Source: a virus. Taken from it: a stretch of 22,366 nt of DNA. The position numbers and the translations under genes are program-made. The notes beneath the pieces are model-generated. The model saw only the letters and a program-made list of their open reading frames with translations. It ran no database searches and had not been told where the DNA came from. This document shows, in pieces, positions 12,150 through 18,989 of this stretch; positions within the stretch are counted from its first letter, which is position 1; every line of letters begins with the position of its first letter. The stretch spans positions 1 to 22,366 of IMG/VR virus record IMGVR_UViG_3300037069_002972, one strand, 5' to 3'.

Positions 12150-12325
12150 TGGCCCGCCCCCACGCCGCAGGCCGCCAGAAAGCGCGCCGGATCGAAACGG
12201 GTGTTCTCGCTGCGGAACGCCTCCACAAAGCGCAGGGCCATGGCCTTACGCTCCTCATCGGTGCGGAAATCGTGGTGGCGCACCGCGTCCGCGATGACTT
12301 CGAATTGATGCTTGTACATGGCCAT
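12146..12325 (-). CDS. Hypothetical protein, 59 aa
   Basis: ATG 12325 follows GCGAGAGAGACACCCA; a second ATG six bases on (MAM-YK) is an equal alternative start. The product starts MAMYKHQFEVIADAVRHHDF and continues RTDEERKAMALRFVEAFRSE to end ACGVGAGQ. It is a charged helical protein. Motifs like DEERKAMALRFVEAFRSEN with FDPARFLAACG occur in many small uncharacterised phage proteins; no function is known. Confidence 0.68.
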   Translation of the reverse strand: MAMYKHQFEVIADAVRHHDFRTDEERKAMALRFVEAFRSENTRFDPARFLAACGVGAGQ

Positions 12326-12330
12326 TGGGT

Positions 12331-12394
12331 GTCTCTCTCGCAATGAAGCTCGGAGCGGCTTCCCACTTCCCCCGGAGCGTGTTGACCGGGGGAA
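12331..12394 (-). promoter_or_regulatory. Hairpins + GCGAGAGAGAC leader of gene 12146-12325
   Basis: On the minus strand a perfect 9-bp stem (12394-12386 with 12375-12367, TTCCCCCGG/CCGGGGGAA) is followed by a GAAGC/GCTTC stem (12362-12358 with 12349-12345). ATTGCGAGAGAGAC follows, with GCGAGAGAGAC at 12341-12331, and the ATG is at 12325. The first stem may also serve as a weak terminator for gene 12411-12746. Confidence 0.6.
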
Positions 12395-12410
12395 GGACGG
12401 AAACCGCTCG

Positions 12411-12746
12411 CTAGGCCGTGCGCTGACAGACCTTGCCGGCGTCATCGATGGAGAGGGTGATGGGCGGGAAGCGGTTGCGCATCTGATAGGTCCACGCGTC
12501 GCCCCAAGACCTGAAATCCTCCTGGCGAGAGTTCCAGAACTGATGGCCGGCAACGGAGCTGTCCTCGCGCCACCCGCATCGCCTATCGGCTCGCGCCTCT
12601 GCGCAATCCCCCATCATCGCCTCTAGGGAGGCGGGGTGAAGGTCGGAGATTTCCTTGCCGACGCTCTGAGCCGCCGCCGTGAGATAGCCAAGCTCAAACC
12701 CATTGAAGTCGGGCTCGGCTTCGGCGCGCGGAATGTGGCCGCTCAT
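12411..12746 (-). CDS. Hypothetical protein, 111 aa
   Basis: ATG 12746 overlaps the TGA of the zinc-finger gene upstream. The product starts MSGHIPRAEAEPDFNGFELG, has YLTAAAQSVGKEISDLHPAS, then CAEARADRRCGWREDSSVAG, a Trp-rich FWNSRQEDFRSWGDAWTYQM middle and a FPPITLSIDDAGKVCQRTA end. The four Cys are not arranged as a classic finger. Coupled expression with the zinc-finger protein suggests linked function. Family unknown. Confidence 0.66.
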   Translation of the reverse strand: MSGHIPRAEAEPDFNGFELGYLTAAAQSVGKEISDLHPASLEAMMGDCAEARADRRCGWREDSSVAGHQFWNSRQEDFRSWGDAWTYQMRNRFPPITLSIDDAGKVCQRTA

Positions 12747-13114
12747 AGGTCACACGCGCGCCAGCCGGCTTCCATCTTGGGCGTCAGGTACTCGGCAGCG
12801 CTCATGCGGCCGGCGGCCTTGTCCTCGGCCAGCCACTGGTCGGCCAGCGCGTACAGCTCACGGCGGGCGAAGGTGGCGACGTCAGAGGAGCCACGGCGGC
12901 CCTGGACGGTCGCCAAGAGAAGCTGTGTTGCGACCCGCCCACGCTTGGAGTCGCGATTGTGCCAAGCATCCTTGCAGTTGCCGGGACCCTTGACGGTGCA
13001 GAAGCGGGCTTCGCTCCCGCCGACGAAGGTAGCGGAGCACTCGGGGCACTTGTGTTCGACCAGCGCGCGGCCCGAGGGCTTGGCGGTATCTAGGGTGGTG
13101 GCGTCGTAGGCCAT
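12743..13114 (-). CDS. Putative zinc-finger protein, 123 aa
   Basis: The start MAYDATTLDTAKPSGRALV at 13114 follows GCGAGAGAGACAACCACC; an in-frame start at 13174 is rejected because it lies in the hairpin leader. Residues 23-52 hold KCPECSATFVGG, FCTVKGPGNCKDAWHNRD: C23, C26, C39, C47 and H52. This CPxC...FC...C..A.HNR.SKRG layout is that of small zinc ribbons in many phage and bacterial proteins. The C-terminal two thirds are helical (LALADQWLAEDK-like and AAGRMSAAEYLTPK). It probably binds one zinc; a nucleic-acid role is inference. First gene of the leftward unit. Confidence 0.75.
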   Translation of the reverse strand: MAYDATTLDTAKPSGRALVEHKCPECSATFVGGSEARFCTVKGPGNCKDAWHNRDSKRGRVATQLLLATVQGRRGSSDVATFARRELYALADQWLAEDKAAGRMSAAEYLTPKMEAGWRACDL

Positions 13115-13120
13115 GGTGGT

Positions 13121-13158
13121 TGTCTCTCTCGCATGTCGGGCGAGCCGTCCCGTCCGAC
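13121..13158 (-). promoter_or_regulatory. Stem-loop + GCGAGAGAGACA leader of gene 12743-13114
   Basis: On the minus strand GTCGG (13158-13154) pairs with CCGAC (13139-13135) across a 14-base loop, followed by AT and GCGAGAGAGACA (13132-13121). The ATG is at 13114. A GGCTTGAGCA element lies upstream at 13178-13187. Confidence 0.5.
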
Positions 13159-13199
13159 GCCGAAGGCGTACCACATTGGCTTGAGCATTGGAAGAGGCG

Positions 13200-13302
13200 T
13201 GTAACGCTCCTCCCCCCGATGTAACGCTAGATCGACCCTGTAACGCTCATCGTGTAACGCTAGGGCACGCCAAACCGGCCTGTAACGCTAGGATGTAACG
13301 CT
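13200..13302 (+). repeat. Six direct TGTAACGCT repeats before gene 13303
   Basis: TGTAACGCT starts at 13200, 13220, 13239, 13253, 13281 and 13294, all on the plus strand; the last runs into the ATG of gene 13303-13644. Three are followed by AG. TGTAACGC recurs singly at 13676 and 14086. The spacing (20, 19, 14, 28, 13) is irregular. This could be an operator cluster or replication iterons. Confidence 0.8.
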
Positions 13303-13644
13303 ATGACCAAGACGCCCCTCCCCACGATTGCCGACCTGCGGCGCTCTGAGCCCATGGCCGCTAAGAAGGCCTATCCCTACAGCTTCATGGAGGCCTACGA
13401 GGCGATTGGCACCCTCATGACCAAGATCGCCCGCTACGAGGCCTTGCTGCGCTACTACGGCATAGACCTTGCGGAAGTCGCCCCAGCGCGCCCCCAAGCC
13501 GCCACCCCGATCCCGTGCGACGAAGAGGACGTTCGCCCGGCTATCGCCTTCACCCCAGAACAAGAAGAAGCCGAACGCCTCCGCGCCCAAACCCGAGCCC
13601 GCGTCGCCAAGCACCGCGCCCAAACCAAGGAAGAGAAGGGGTAA
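13303..13644 (+). CDS. Hypothetical protein downstream of the TGTAACGCT array, 113 aa
   Basis: ATG 13303 overlaps the end of the last TGTAACGCT repeat; AGGA nine bases upstream is the likely ribosome site. The product starts MTKTPLPTIADLRRSEPMAA, has a KKAYPYSFMEAYEAIGTLMTK helix and IARYEALLRYYGID. An acidic, Pro-rich linker follows (PCDEEDVRPAIAF), then a basic coiled-coil-like C-terminus (EEAERLRAQTRARVAKHRAQ). The basic tail could contact DNA, and the position behind a repeat array suggests control or replication, but the fold is not recognised. Lone gene with no downstream partner. Confidence 0.66.
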   Translation: MTKTPLPTIADLRRSEPMAAKKAYPYSFMEAYEAIGTLMTKIARYEALLRYYGIDLAEVAPARPQAATPIPCDEEDVRPAIAFTPEQEEAERLRAQTRARVAKHRAQTKEEKG

Positions 13645-13931
13645 GAGCACTACCATAGAAAGGCGCGGAGCGCCCTGTAACGCCCCATCGAAGGCTTTTA
13701 TCCCATGCGCTCACTCACATAGCCAAAGAAGCGCTCAGAGACCCCACGGACCACGGCAGGCCGCCTAGCGCCCATGCAGGCGCAAGAGCATCACCCGACA
13801 ACGGCGAGCGGCGCGGCAGGGGAGAGGGCCGGCGCTCAGAGCTGGGGGCGGAGGTGAAGGCGAAACCGCCCCGCCGCCGCCCTCCTCACACGCGTATCCG
13901 GGGCCTGATTCGGCCTGCTCAAGGCGCTGCG

Positions 13932-13967
13932 CCGAGGGACATACAAGATGTTGTATGGGGGCCTCGG
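13932..13967. repeat. Nested inverted repeat
   Basis: CATACAA (13940-13946), loop GATG, TTGTATG (13951-13957) is a perfect 7-bp dyad, enclosed by CCGAGG (13932-13937) and CCTCGG (13962-13967). The A+T core in G+C-rich DNA suits a protein binding or recombination site for the serine recombinase or another regulator; this is inference. Confidence 0.6.
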
Positions 13968-14179
13968 TAAACGTCTGACGCTGTGTGGAGGCGTGCCACT
14001 AGGCCAGCCGGCCCCCTAGCTGTGTGCGGTGCGGCAGGGGGCCAGGGGCCATGGGTCTAGGCGGCAGGCGGCCAAACCGGGACCGTGTAACGCGCCTGGA
14101 GCCTCGGGACTCGAAGCCCATCCGTGTCAGAGACCCCCCTCCCCGCCCCCCCCAAGAAATTCCCCTATGTCCCTCGTGC

Positions 14180-14214
14180 TTGACATTCATCCGCTCTCTG
14201 GGCACTCATGTCTC
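14180..14214 (+). promoter_or_regulatory. Candidate promoter for the 14262-15547 cassette
   Basis: A consensus TTGACA at 14180-14185; the matching -10 at about 14203-14208 (CACTCA or ACTCAT) is poor. It would place the start near 14215, about 47 bases before the first gene of the cassette, which argues against an ORF starting at 14167 or 14208. Confidence 0.4.
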
Positions 14215-14261
14215 GCCGGCTGCGGGGCTCTGTGTCCGCGTCGAGCTGGGAGTCGTCGGAG

Positions 14262-14447
14262 ATGACCCAAGACCTGGAGACCTACCGCGCTTCCGGCGCT
14301 GGCTCGGGCATAACGACCTCTGATGCCCTGGACGTGCTGCGGCTGATGCGCCAGAACCTGGAGGGTGCGTTGAGCAAGCGCATGAGGCTGGAGCGCTGGG
14401 CTCTGACGGCGGCCATAGACTTCATCGAGAAAGAGCTTCGTAAATGA
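14262..14447 (+). CDS. Small helical protein, 61 aa
   Basis: The start MTQDLETYRASGAGSG at 14262 is preferred to 14208 because GGAG lies just upstream and the promoter would start after 14208. The product has TTSDALDVLRLMRQNLEGAL, then SKRMRLERWALTAAIDFIEK to end ELRK: a long charged helix with a coiled-coil-like pattern. It is coupled by ATGA to the XRE-family gene, so it is likely a partner or modulator of that regulator. Not recognised. Confidence 0.6.
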   Translation: MTQDLETYRASGAGSGITTSDALDVLRLMRQNLEGALSKRMRLERWALTAAIDFIEKELRK

Positions 14448-14686
14448 TCCTTGCCGAACTCTCCCGCCGCGTGCGCGCCAACAACGCCTGGAGCATGGAG
14501 GTTCTGAGTCGGCGATCTGGGCTCTCGAAGAACCAGATTTCCCTCATCGAGAAGGGCAAGGGCAACAACCTGACGGTGACCAACATCTATGGGTTGGCCG
14601 GCGGTCTCAAGGCGTCCCCGGCGGTGGTGCTGGCGGCGGCCAAGGAAGGTCTGGATCAGAATCAACCGGAGAACGGCGATGAGTGA
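14444..14686 (+). CDS. XRE-family helix-turn-helix regulator, 80 aa
   Basis: ATG 14444 overlaps the stop of the previous gene (ATGA). Residues 1-60 give the standard five-helix DNA-binding domain: MILAELSRRVRANNAWSMEV, then LSRRSGLSKNQISLIEKGK (recognition helix KNQISLIEK), NNLTVTNIYGLAGGL. The tail (SPAVVLAAAKEGLDQ) is short. A Cro/CI-like or antitoxin-like repressor is the natural reading; it lacks any peptidase or effector domain. Targets are unknown; the TGCTYAAGCC palindromes or the TGTAACGCT array are candidates. Next gene overlaps it by 8 bases. Confidence 0.88.
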   Translation: MILAELSRRVRANNAWSMEVLSRRSGLSKNQISLIEKGKGNNLTVTNIYGLAGGLKASPAVVLAAAKEGLDQNQPENGDE

Positions 14687-14828
14687 GAAATTGACCCTGA
14701 CGGACACCGAGCTGCTGGAGGTGAGGAAGTTCGCGATCACCAGCGCCATCATGGTGGCCGACAGCCAGAGCGGCATCGTCGCCGCCGCCGAGATCATCGA
14801 GGCCTACCTGATCCGGGACGCCGACTGA
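14679..14828 (+). CDS. Hypothetical protein, 49 aa
   Basis: ATG 14679 lies 8 bases inside the end of the XRE gene, and its TGA shares a base with the ATG of the recombinase gene (TGATG). The product begins MSEKLTLTDTELLEVRKFA, then ITSAIMVADSQSGIVAAAEI and ends IEAYLIRDAD. It is acidic and probably two or three helices. The close packing on both sides supports it. It may accompany the regulator or recombinase; no family is recognised. Confidence 0.66.
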   Translation: MSEKLTLTDTELLEVRKFAITSAIMVADSQSGIVAAAEIIEAYLIRDAD

Positions 14829-15547
14829 TGGCCCTGGTCGGATACGCCCGCGTCTCCTCTCCGGACCAAGACCTCACGATTCAGCTCGACCAGCTCACGA
14901 CTGCCGGCTGCACGAAAATCTTCCACGAGAAGCAATCGGCCACCAACATCACCCAGCGACCAGAGCTGGAGCAATGCCTGTCGTATGTGCGGGATGGGGA
15001 TGTCCTGGTGATCACCCGCATCGACCGCTTCGCGCGCTCGGTGGCGGACTTCAGCAAGATGGTCCAGATGCTCCACGAGAAAAACGTGGAGCTGCGGTGT
15101 CTGCTGCAACCCTTCGACACCTCCTCTCCGGCCGGGCGTCTGATGCGTGACATGCTGGCCGCCTTCGCCGAATTCGAAACCGCCGTGCGCAAGGAACGCC
15201 AGCGCGAGGGGATCGAGAAGGCCCGGGCCAATGGTGTCTACAAGAAGGGGGCCTCTCAGCGCGCCAAGAAGGCCCGCGTGGGCCACAGCCTGCGCAAGGG
15301 CATGTCTGTCGCCCAGGTCGCCGAGAAGCACGGCGTCTCTGAGCGCGCCGTCCGACTATGGTTTACTCAATACAGAACGAGGAAACCCATGAACGGACCT
15401 ATACGTAAGGGCATCAATCTTGTAATCGAGCCGGCAGAGTCCGACCAAGCCCTCCCTCCCTCCGTGGGCGAACCCATCGAAACCGAGGCTACACCCGAAA
15501 TCGTCGCCCCCAAGCGGGGATTTTTCGGACGCATTCTTCCGGGCTAA
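14828..15547 (+). CDS. Serine recombinase (resolvase/invertase family), 239 aa
   Basis: ATG 14828 shares a base with the upstream stop. Residues 1-135 form the catalytic domain: GYARVSSPDQD with R8 and the nucleophile S10, VLVITRIDRFARS with R67 and R70, LRCLLQPFDTSSPAGRLMRDMLAAFAEFE with R104. Residues 136-150 are a basic linker, and 157-180 (KGMSVAQVAEKHGVSERAVRLWF) a helix-turn-helix. This is the compact resolvase/invertase type, not the large integrase. A further 55 residues follow (IEPAESDQ, KRGFFGRILPG), longer than usual; a good internal start sits at 15389. It could resolve multimers or invert a segment; the target site is unknown, with 13932-13967 a candidate. Confidence 0.9.
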   Translation: MALVGYARVSSPDQDLTIQLDQLTTAGCTKIFHEKQSATNITQRPELEQCLSYVRDGDVLVITRIDRFARSVADFSKMVQMLHEKNVELRCLLQPFDTSSPAGRLMRDMLAAFAEFETAVRKERQREGIEKARANGVYKKGASQRAKKARVGHSLRKGMSVAQVAEKHGVSERAVRLWFTQYRTRKPMNGPIRKGINLVIEPAESDQALPPSVGEPIETEATPEIVAPKRGFFGRILPG

Positions 15548-15673
15548 ATTAGCTCCGCCAAGGCCTCTTGCGCTTTTTAGGCTTTGAGGCCAACTTCCCC
15601 GCCGTTCCGTGTGACATGCCTGGGTGGTCCTTAACGGGCTGCCTGGGCTCCACGGTCCGGAGGGGCTTGGGGC

Positions 15674-16174
15674 TTGCCGATCAGAATCCTTAAGTCGGGC
15701 GCAACCGTCCTGGTGGACGATGAGGACGCCGATCTCGTGGACGCCAAGAGCTGGCACGTCTACCGGATCAGACCGTCCATGCGCCCCGAGGTCGCCGTTA
15801 TCGAATACCGATACGGCCGGATGTTCCGGCTGCATCTTCACCGGGAGGTGGTGATGCGGATGCGACCTGATCTCCTGGAGACCAAGCGGAAGTTCCGGGT
15901 GCTGCCGATCAACGGCAGCTACCTGGATTGCAGGAGGGAGAACCTTGAGATTGTCCTGGCTAGGCTCAAAAGAGGCGTCAAGCCCATCGAATACCGCCCC
16001 ATCGGATGGGAGCGAGAGCCCCCCCGCCGACCAAAACTCAACCCGTCCCCCGCAAGCCCAGCCTGGGCCGGGGGACTTGTCGTCCGGCAGCTCGACCGCC
16101 GTAAGCGGGGCGGGAAGCAGCGCTACCACCTCTGCGTCGGGCGAATCCCAGTCTCAGAAATCGACGGAAAATAA
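15674..16174 (+). CDS. HNH-like protein with degenerate active site, 166 aa
   Basis: The start is TTG 15674 behind CGGAGGGG; no ATG or GTG lies upstream before an in-frame stop. Residues 1-60 have the N-terminal layout of phage HNH_3-type proteins (DADLVDAKSWHVYR, then FRLHLHREVVM). Residues 76-94 carry LPINGSYLDCRRENLEIV, matching the usual VDHINGNxLDNRRENL, but the DH pair is replaced by LP, so the usual catalytic His is absent. The tail is Pro/Arg-rich and basic. It probably descends from a homing endonuclease beside the packaging genes and may now only bind DNA. Its 3' part overlaps another frame that begins at 15945. Confidence 0.72.
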   Translation: MPIRILKSGATVLVDDEDADLVDAKSWHVYRIRPSMRPEVAVIEYRYGRMFRLHLHREVVMRMRPDLLETKRKFRVLPINGSYLDCRRENLEIVLARLKRGVKPIEYRPIGWEREPPRRPKLNPSPASPAWAGGLVVRQLDRRKRGGKQRYHLCVGRIPVSEIDGK

Positions 16175-16187
16175 GCTCTTCGACTCC

Positions 16188-16583
16188 ATGGACCGGGCGG
16201 CCATGAAGATGATCGAGCTGCTGGAAGACGACACCACCGACGAGCACGGGGACCCGCGCATCTCCATCGAACTGCGCTTCAAGCTGTTCGACAAGGCCGA
16301 GTCCTGGCTCGCCAAGCGCCAGAAGCTGCGCCCGCCGGAGACCGATGAGGGGGCCGGCATCACCGACATGAAGGCCTGGATGGAAAGCCCCGACGTCCAG
16401 CAGATGCTGGACAAGCTGATGTTTGACCGTGGCTACGTGAAGGTCCCGCCCAGCCGCCCCGGCCGCCCGCGCAAGGATGAGGAACCCATCAGGGCTCGAA
16501 TGAAGGAGTTCAAGGCGGCCAAGAATGCCGATGACGATAGCGGCTGGCGAAAGATGCTGGGTCAGCCGGAGGGAGAGGCCTGA
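16188..16583 (+). CDS. Possible small terminase subunit, 131 aa
   Basis: The conservative start is ATG 16188 (MDRAAMKMIELLEDDTTDE). The protein is helical: a helix-loop-helix FKLFDKAESWLAKRQKL, then ITDMKAWMESPDVQQMLDKLMFD, a basic Pro-rich SRPGRPRKDEEP linker, and an amphipathic end, RMKEFKAAKNADDD. Size, the basic linker and a place three genes before TerL suit a small terminase, but no clear N-terminal helix-turn-helix is visible, so the role is inferred. The frame is open back to a TTG at 15945 with a strong GGAGGGAG site, which would add 81 Ser/Pro-rich residues. The TGA shares a base with the next ATG. Confidence 0.6.
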   Translation: MDRAAMKMIELLEDDTTDEHGDPRISIELRFKLFDKAESWLAKRQKLRPPETDEGAGITDMKAWMESPDVQQMLDKLMFDRGYVKVPPSRPGRPRKDEEPIRARMKEFKAAKNADDDSGWRKMLGQPEGEA

Positions 16584-16855
16584 TGGCGCATATCCAGATG
16601 ATCGAGTTCATCACCCGTGAGGGGCTGACGTGCCTCCAGCGGGCGGACGACATCTCCACGATCCTGGAAACCACCCACACGCCGCGCGGCGGGGCGAAGC
16701 AGACGGTCATGTACCTGCTGCTGCGGAACAACAACCGGATCGAGGTCGTGGGTGAGACCCGGGAGAGCATTTTCCAGAAGCTGCAATCCGCCAGCGGAAC
16801 CCTGCCCACGGTGATCCAGCGCCACGAGGGAATCCTGGAGGAGGCCGCCGCGTGA
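16583..16855 (+). CDS. Small beta-type phage protein, 90 aa
   Basis: ATG 16583 shares a base with the upstream stop (TGATG). The product reads MAHIQMIEFITREGLTCLQRADDISTILE, with a middle VMYLLLRNNNRIEVVGETRE and a C-terminal helix SIFQKLQSASG, then EGILEEAAA. Strand-turn-'DDIxxI'-strand-'ExxExIxxxL' is the layout of FlbD-like and similar small phage proteins that bind as a beta barrel plus helix. Together with the next gene it forms a pair of like-sized proteins between the candidate small terminase and TerL. Function unknown. Confidence 0.66.
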   Translation: MAHIQMIEFITREGLTCLQRADDISTILETTHTPRGGAKQTVMYLLLRNNNRIEVVGETRESIFQKLQSASGTLPTVIQRHEGILEEAAA

Positions 16856-17169
16856 GCGCCTACCTGGAGGTAATGATCGAGGGGAACTGTCGGGCCTATC
16901 TGAAGGCCGATTCCCTGATGGGGATTATCACTTCCCCCGGCGCGTCCGGTGACACGGTGGCTACGCCCGACGAGCCCCTGTCCCTGATCCTTTCGGGCAA
17001 TACCCTACCGGGCGTGTATGGTATCAGTCCCAACCGACTGATGGTTCACGCGGCCGGCGCGAAAATGCTGCTGCGGGAGGAGGGGAAGCTGGCCGTGGTG
17101 GCCTACCTAGACTCCCACCAGGACTTCGAGAACCGCATCGCCCATCACTTGGAGAAGGGCGATGGTTAA
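16852..17169 (+). CDS. Small phage protein related in layout to its neighbour, 105 aa
   Basis: GTG 16852 overlaps the stop of the previous gene (GTGA). The product starts MSAYLEVMIEGNCRAYLKADSLMGIITS, similar in layout to the preceding protein (a strand, then 'ADxxxxI'). It continues EPLSLILSGNTLPGVYGISPNRLMVH, then AAGAKMLLREEGKLAVVAYLDSHQDFENRI to a helical end. The two may be old duplicates. TerL starts 8 bases inside its 3' end. Function unknown. Confidence 0.66.
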   Translation: MSAYLEVMIEGNCRAYLKADSLMGIITSPGASGDTVATPDEPLSLILSGNTLPGVYGISPNRLMVHAAGAKMLLREEGKLAVVAYLDSHQDFENRIAHHLEKGDG

Positions 17170-18988
17170 GCCGGTCAAGACGTGGCTCCCCGCGTTCCTG
17201 CGCTTCATCGAGATGGTCCGGATCACCTCGAAGGAGTCCGAGGGGCTGGTGCCGATTGTCCCCTACGAGGGCCAGAAGAGGTTCCTTCGGGAGGTGACCG
17301 AAGGCCTCAACGATGACATCCACCACTTCACGGTTCTGAAGTCTCGCCAGCTCGGCATCTCCACGATCCTGCTCGCCCTGGACATCTTCTGGCTCTACAT
17401 GCACGACGGCCTGCAGGGCGCGCTGATCACCGACTCGGCGACCAACCTGGAGACCTTCCGGCAGACCATCTCGGAGATGCTGGAGAGCCTTCCACCCCGC
17501 TACAGCGTCCCGATCCTGCGTCACAACCGCAACGGTCTGGTGCTCGCGAATGGCTCCAGGCTTCAGTACATGAGCGCCGGCAAGCAGAAGAATTCCGGTC
17601 TCGGCCGCTCCCGCGCCCTGAACTATGTCCACGCGACGGAGTGCTCTTCGTGGGGCGATCAGAAGGGTCTCGACTCCTTGCGTCACGCCCTGGCCGAGAT
17701 CAACCCGTCGCGCCTGTACATCTTCGAGTCCACCGCCCTGGGCTACAACATCTTCGAGAACATGTGGCGCGACGCCAAGGCGGACCCGCGCCAAAAGGCG
17801 ATCTTCATCGGCTGGTGGTCCAAGGATACCCAGCGCGTTGAGGCCGGCTCTATCGAGTACGAAACTTTCTGGGCGACCAGTCCACACCTCACCGAGGAAG
17901 AGGCGGAGGTCGAGGAGCGGGTGCTCAAGGAGTATGGCTGGCAGATCACGCCGGAGCAGTGGGCGTGGTATCGCTACCGTCTGTCCCTGGCCCCCGATGA
18001 GGCCTCGTTCCTGGAGGAGCAGCCCTCCACGGAAGAAGAGGCCTTCCAGGCGACCGGCAACGGCTTCTTCAACCTCAAGAAGGTGAAGGTGGACCTGGAT
18101 TTCATCGCCCGTGGCGGCGTGGGCTATCGCGGTTACCAGTACACGCTCGGCAAGAGCTTCCTGAAGATGAAGACCGAGGAGACGCGCATCCCGGACGATG
18201 TGGACCTTCGGGTTTGGGAAGACCCCGTGAAGGACGCCAAGTATGTGATCGGCGTGGACCCAGCCTACGGAGCCGACGAAGACCGGGACCGCTCCACCAT
18301 CGAGGTCTGGCGGTGCTACTCTGACAAGATGGTCCAGGTGGCGGAGTACAACACTCCGATCCCGAACACCCGTCAGGTGGCCTGGGTGATGGCGCACCTC
18401 GCCGGCTGCTACCGAGACTGCATGATCAATCTGGAGATCACCGGACCGGGCGGCGAGGTGATGAACGAGCTGGACAATCTGCGTATGCAGATTCAGTACG
18501 GCCAGCTCCGTGAACTGGCCCCCAGTCTCAACCCAGGATGGGCGCTAGATCAGGCGCGCTGGTATCTCTACCACCGCCCCGACACCATGGGCACGGGATA
18601 CGCCTACGGGTTCAAGACCGGCTACGAGTCCAAGCAGCGCATCCTCAACCGCATGAGGGATGAGTACGAGGGTGAGAACCTGATCGTCCGCTCGGTGCTG
18701 CTGCTGGACGAGATGACTCACTTCGTCCAGGACGGCGGAAAGCTCCATGCCTCGGGCCGGTACAAGGATGACCGGGTGATGGCGACCGCCCTGGCCAACT
18801 TCGCGTGGTCTGAGTGGGTGCGCGCCGGGATGATGATCCAAGGGCGCACCTTTGAGACCGAGCAGAAGAAGGATCAGGAGAAATCCCTAAAGGGCGGCAC
18901 GGTAATTTCCTGGATTGTGCCTTTGCACTTTGAGAACGCGGCCAAGCAGCGCGCCGAGGCCGATCTGCAGCGCTACTTGGAGACCTGA
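17162..18988 (+). CDS. terL: Terminase large subunit, 608 aa
   Basis: The packaging motor ATPase and nuclease. Residues 60-68 (KSRQLGIST) are the Walker A variant with the invariant K replaced by an R-containing form usual in terminases. Residues 152-159 (LNYVHATE) hold the Walker B with E159; ESTALGYN (188-195) is the coupling motif. In the nuclease half, VIGVDPAYGAD (363-372) gives D365, INLEITGPGGE (423-431) gives E425, and YKDDRVMATAL (534-543) gives the late Asp. Length is typical. ATG 17162 lies 8 bases inside the previous gene. The packaging type (cos or pac) cannot be told from this alone. Confidence 0.95.
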   Translation: MVKPVKTWLPAFLRFIEMVRITSKESEGLVPIVPYEGQKRFLREVTEGLNDDIHHFTVLKSRQLGISTILLALDIFWLYMHDGLQGALITDSATNLETFRQTISEMLESLPPRYSVPILRHNRNGLVLANGSRLQYMSAGKQKNSGLGRSRALNYVHATECSSWGDQKGLDSLRHALAEINPSRLYIFESTALGYNIFENMWRDAKADPRQKAIFIGWWSKDTQRVEAGSIEYETFWATSPHLTEEEAEVEERVLKEYGWQITPEQWAWYRYRLSLAPDEASFLEEQPSTEEEAFQATGNGFFNLKKVKVDLDFIARGGVGYRGYQYTLGKSFLKMKTEETRIPDDVDLRVWEDPVKDAKYVIGVDPAYGADEDRDRSTIEVWRCYSDKMVQVAEYNTPIPNTRQVAWVMAHLAGCYRDCMINLEITGPGGEVMNELDNLRMQIQYGQLRELAPSLNPGWALDQARWYLYHRPDTMGTGYAYGFKTGYESKQRILNRMRDEYEGENLIVRSVLLLDEMTHFVQDGGKLHASGRYKDDRVMATALANFAWSEWVRAGMMIQGRTFETEQKKDQEKSLKGGTVISWIVPLHFENAAKQRAEADLQRYLET

Positions 18989-18989
18989 A

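Larger units (their letters stand above)
13645..14261. other. Non-coding control region with nested hairpin
   Basis: No convincing gene lies in this stretch; open frames here are GC-rich shadows. Contents: a GGCGC/GCGCC hairpin at 13662-13674 right after gene 13303, and two single TGTAACGC words (13676, 14086). The nested inverted repeat lies at 13932-13967 (CCGAGG ... CCTCGG outside; CATACAA, GATG, TTGTATG inside at 13940-13957). There is also a run of C residues near 14133-14152 and a TTGACA box at 14180. It may hold an origin, attachment site or operator; none can be fixed from sequence alone. Confidence 0.6.

Noticed and set aside
13200-13302. The TGTAACGCT array as a CRISPR array.
   Set aside because: Repeats are 9 bases with spacers of 4-19 bases and no cas genes are near.
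14167-14265. A 32-codon Cys-containing ORF ending in an ATGA overlap with gene 14262-14447.
   Set aside because: It lacks a ribosome site and contains the candidate -35 box of the cassette; kept only as a possibility.
13999-14323. Open frames on both strands in the 13645-14261 spacer.
   Set aside because: Low-complexity Arg/Gly/Pro products without start signals, lying over hairpins and a C tract.
17024-18397. A 457-codon minus-strand frame.
   Set aside because: It is antisense to terL, whose motifs are all present on the plus strand; GC-rich codons keep the opposite frame open.
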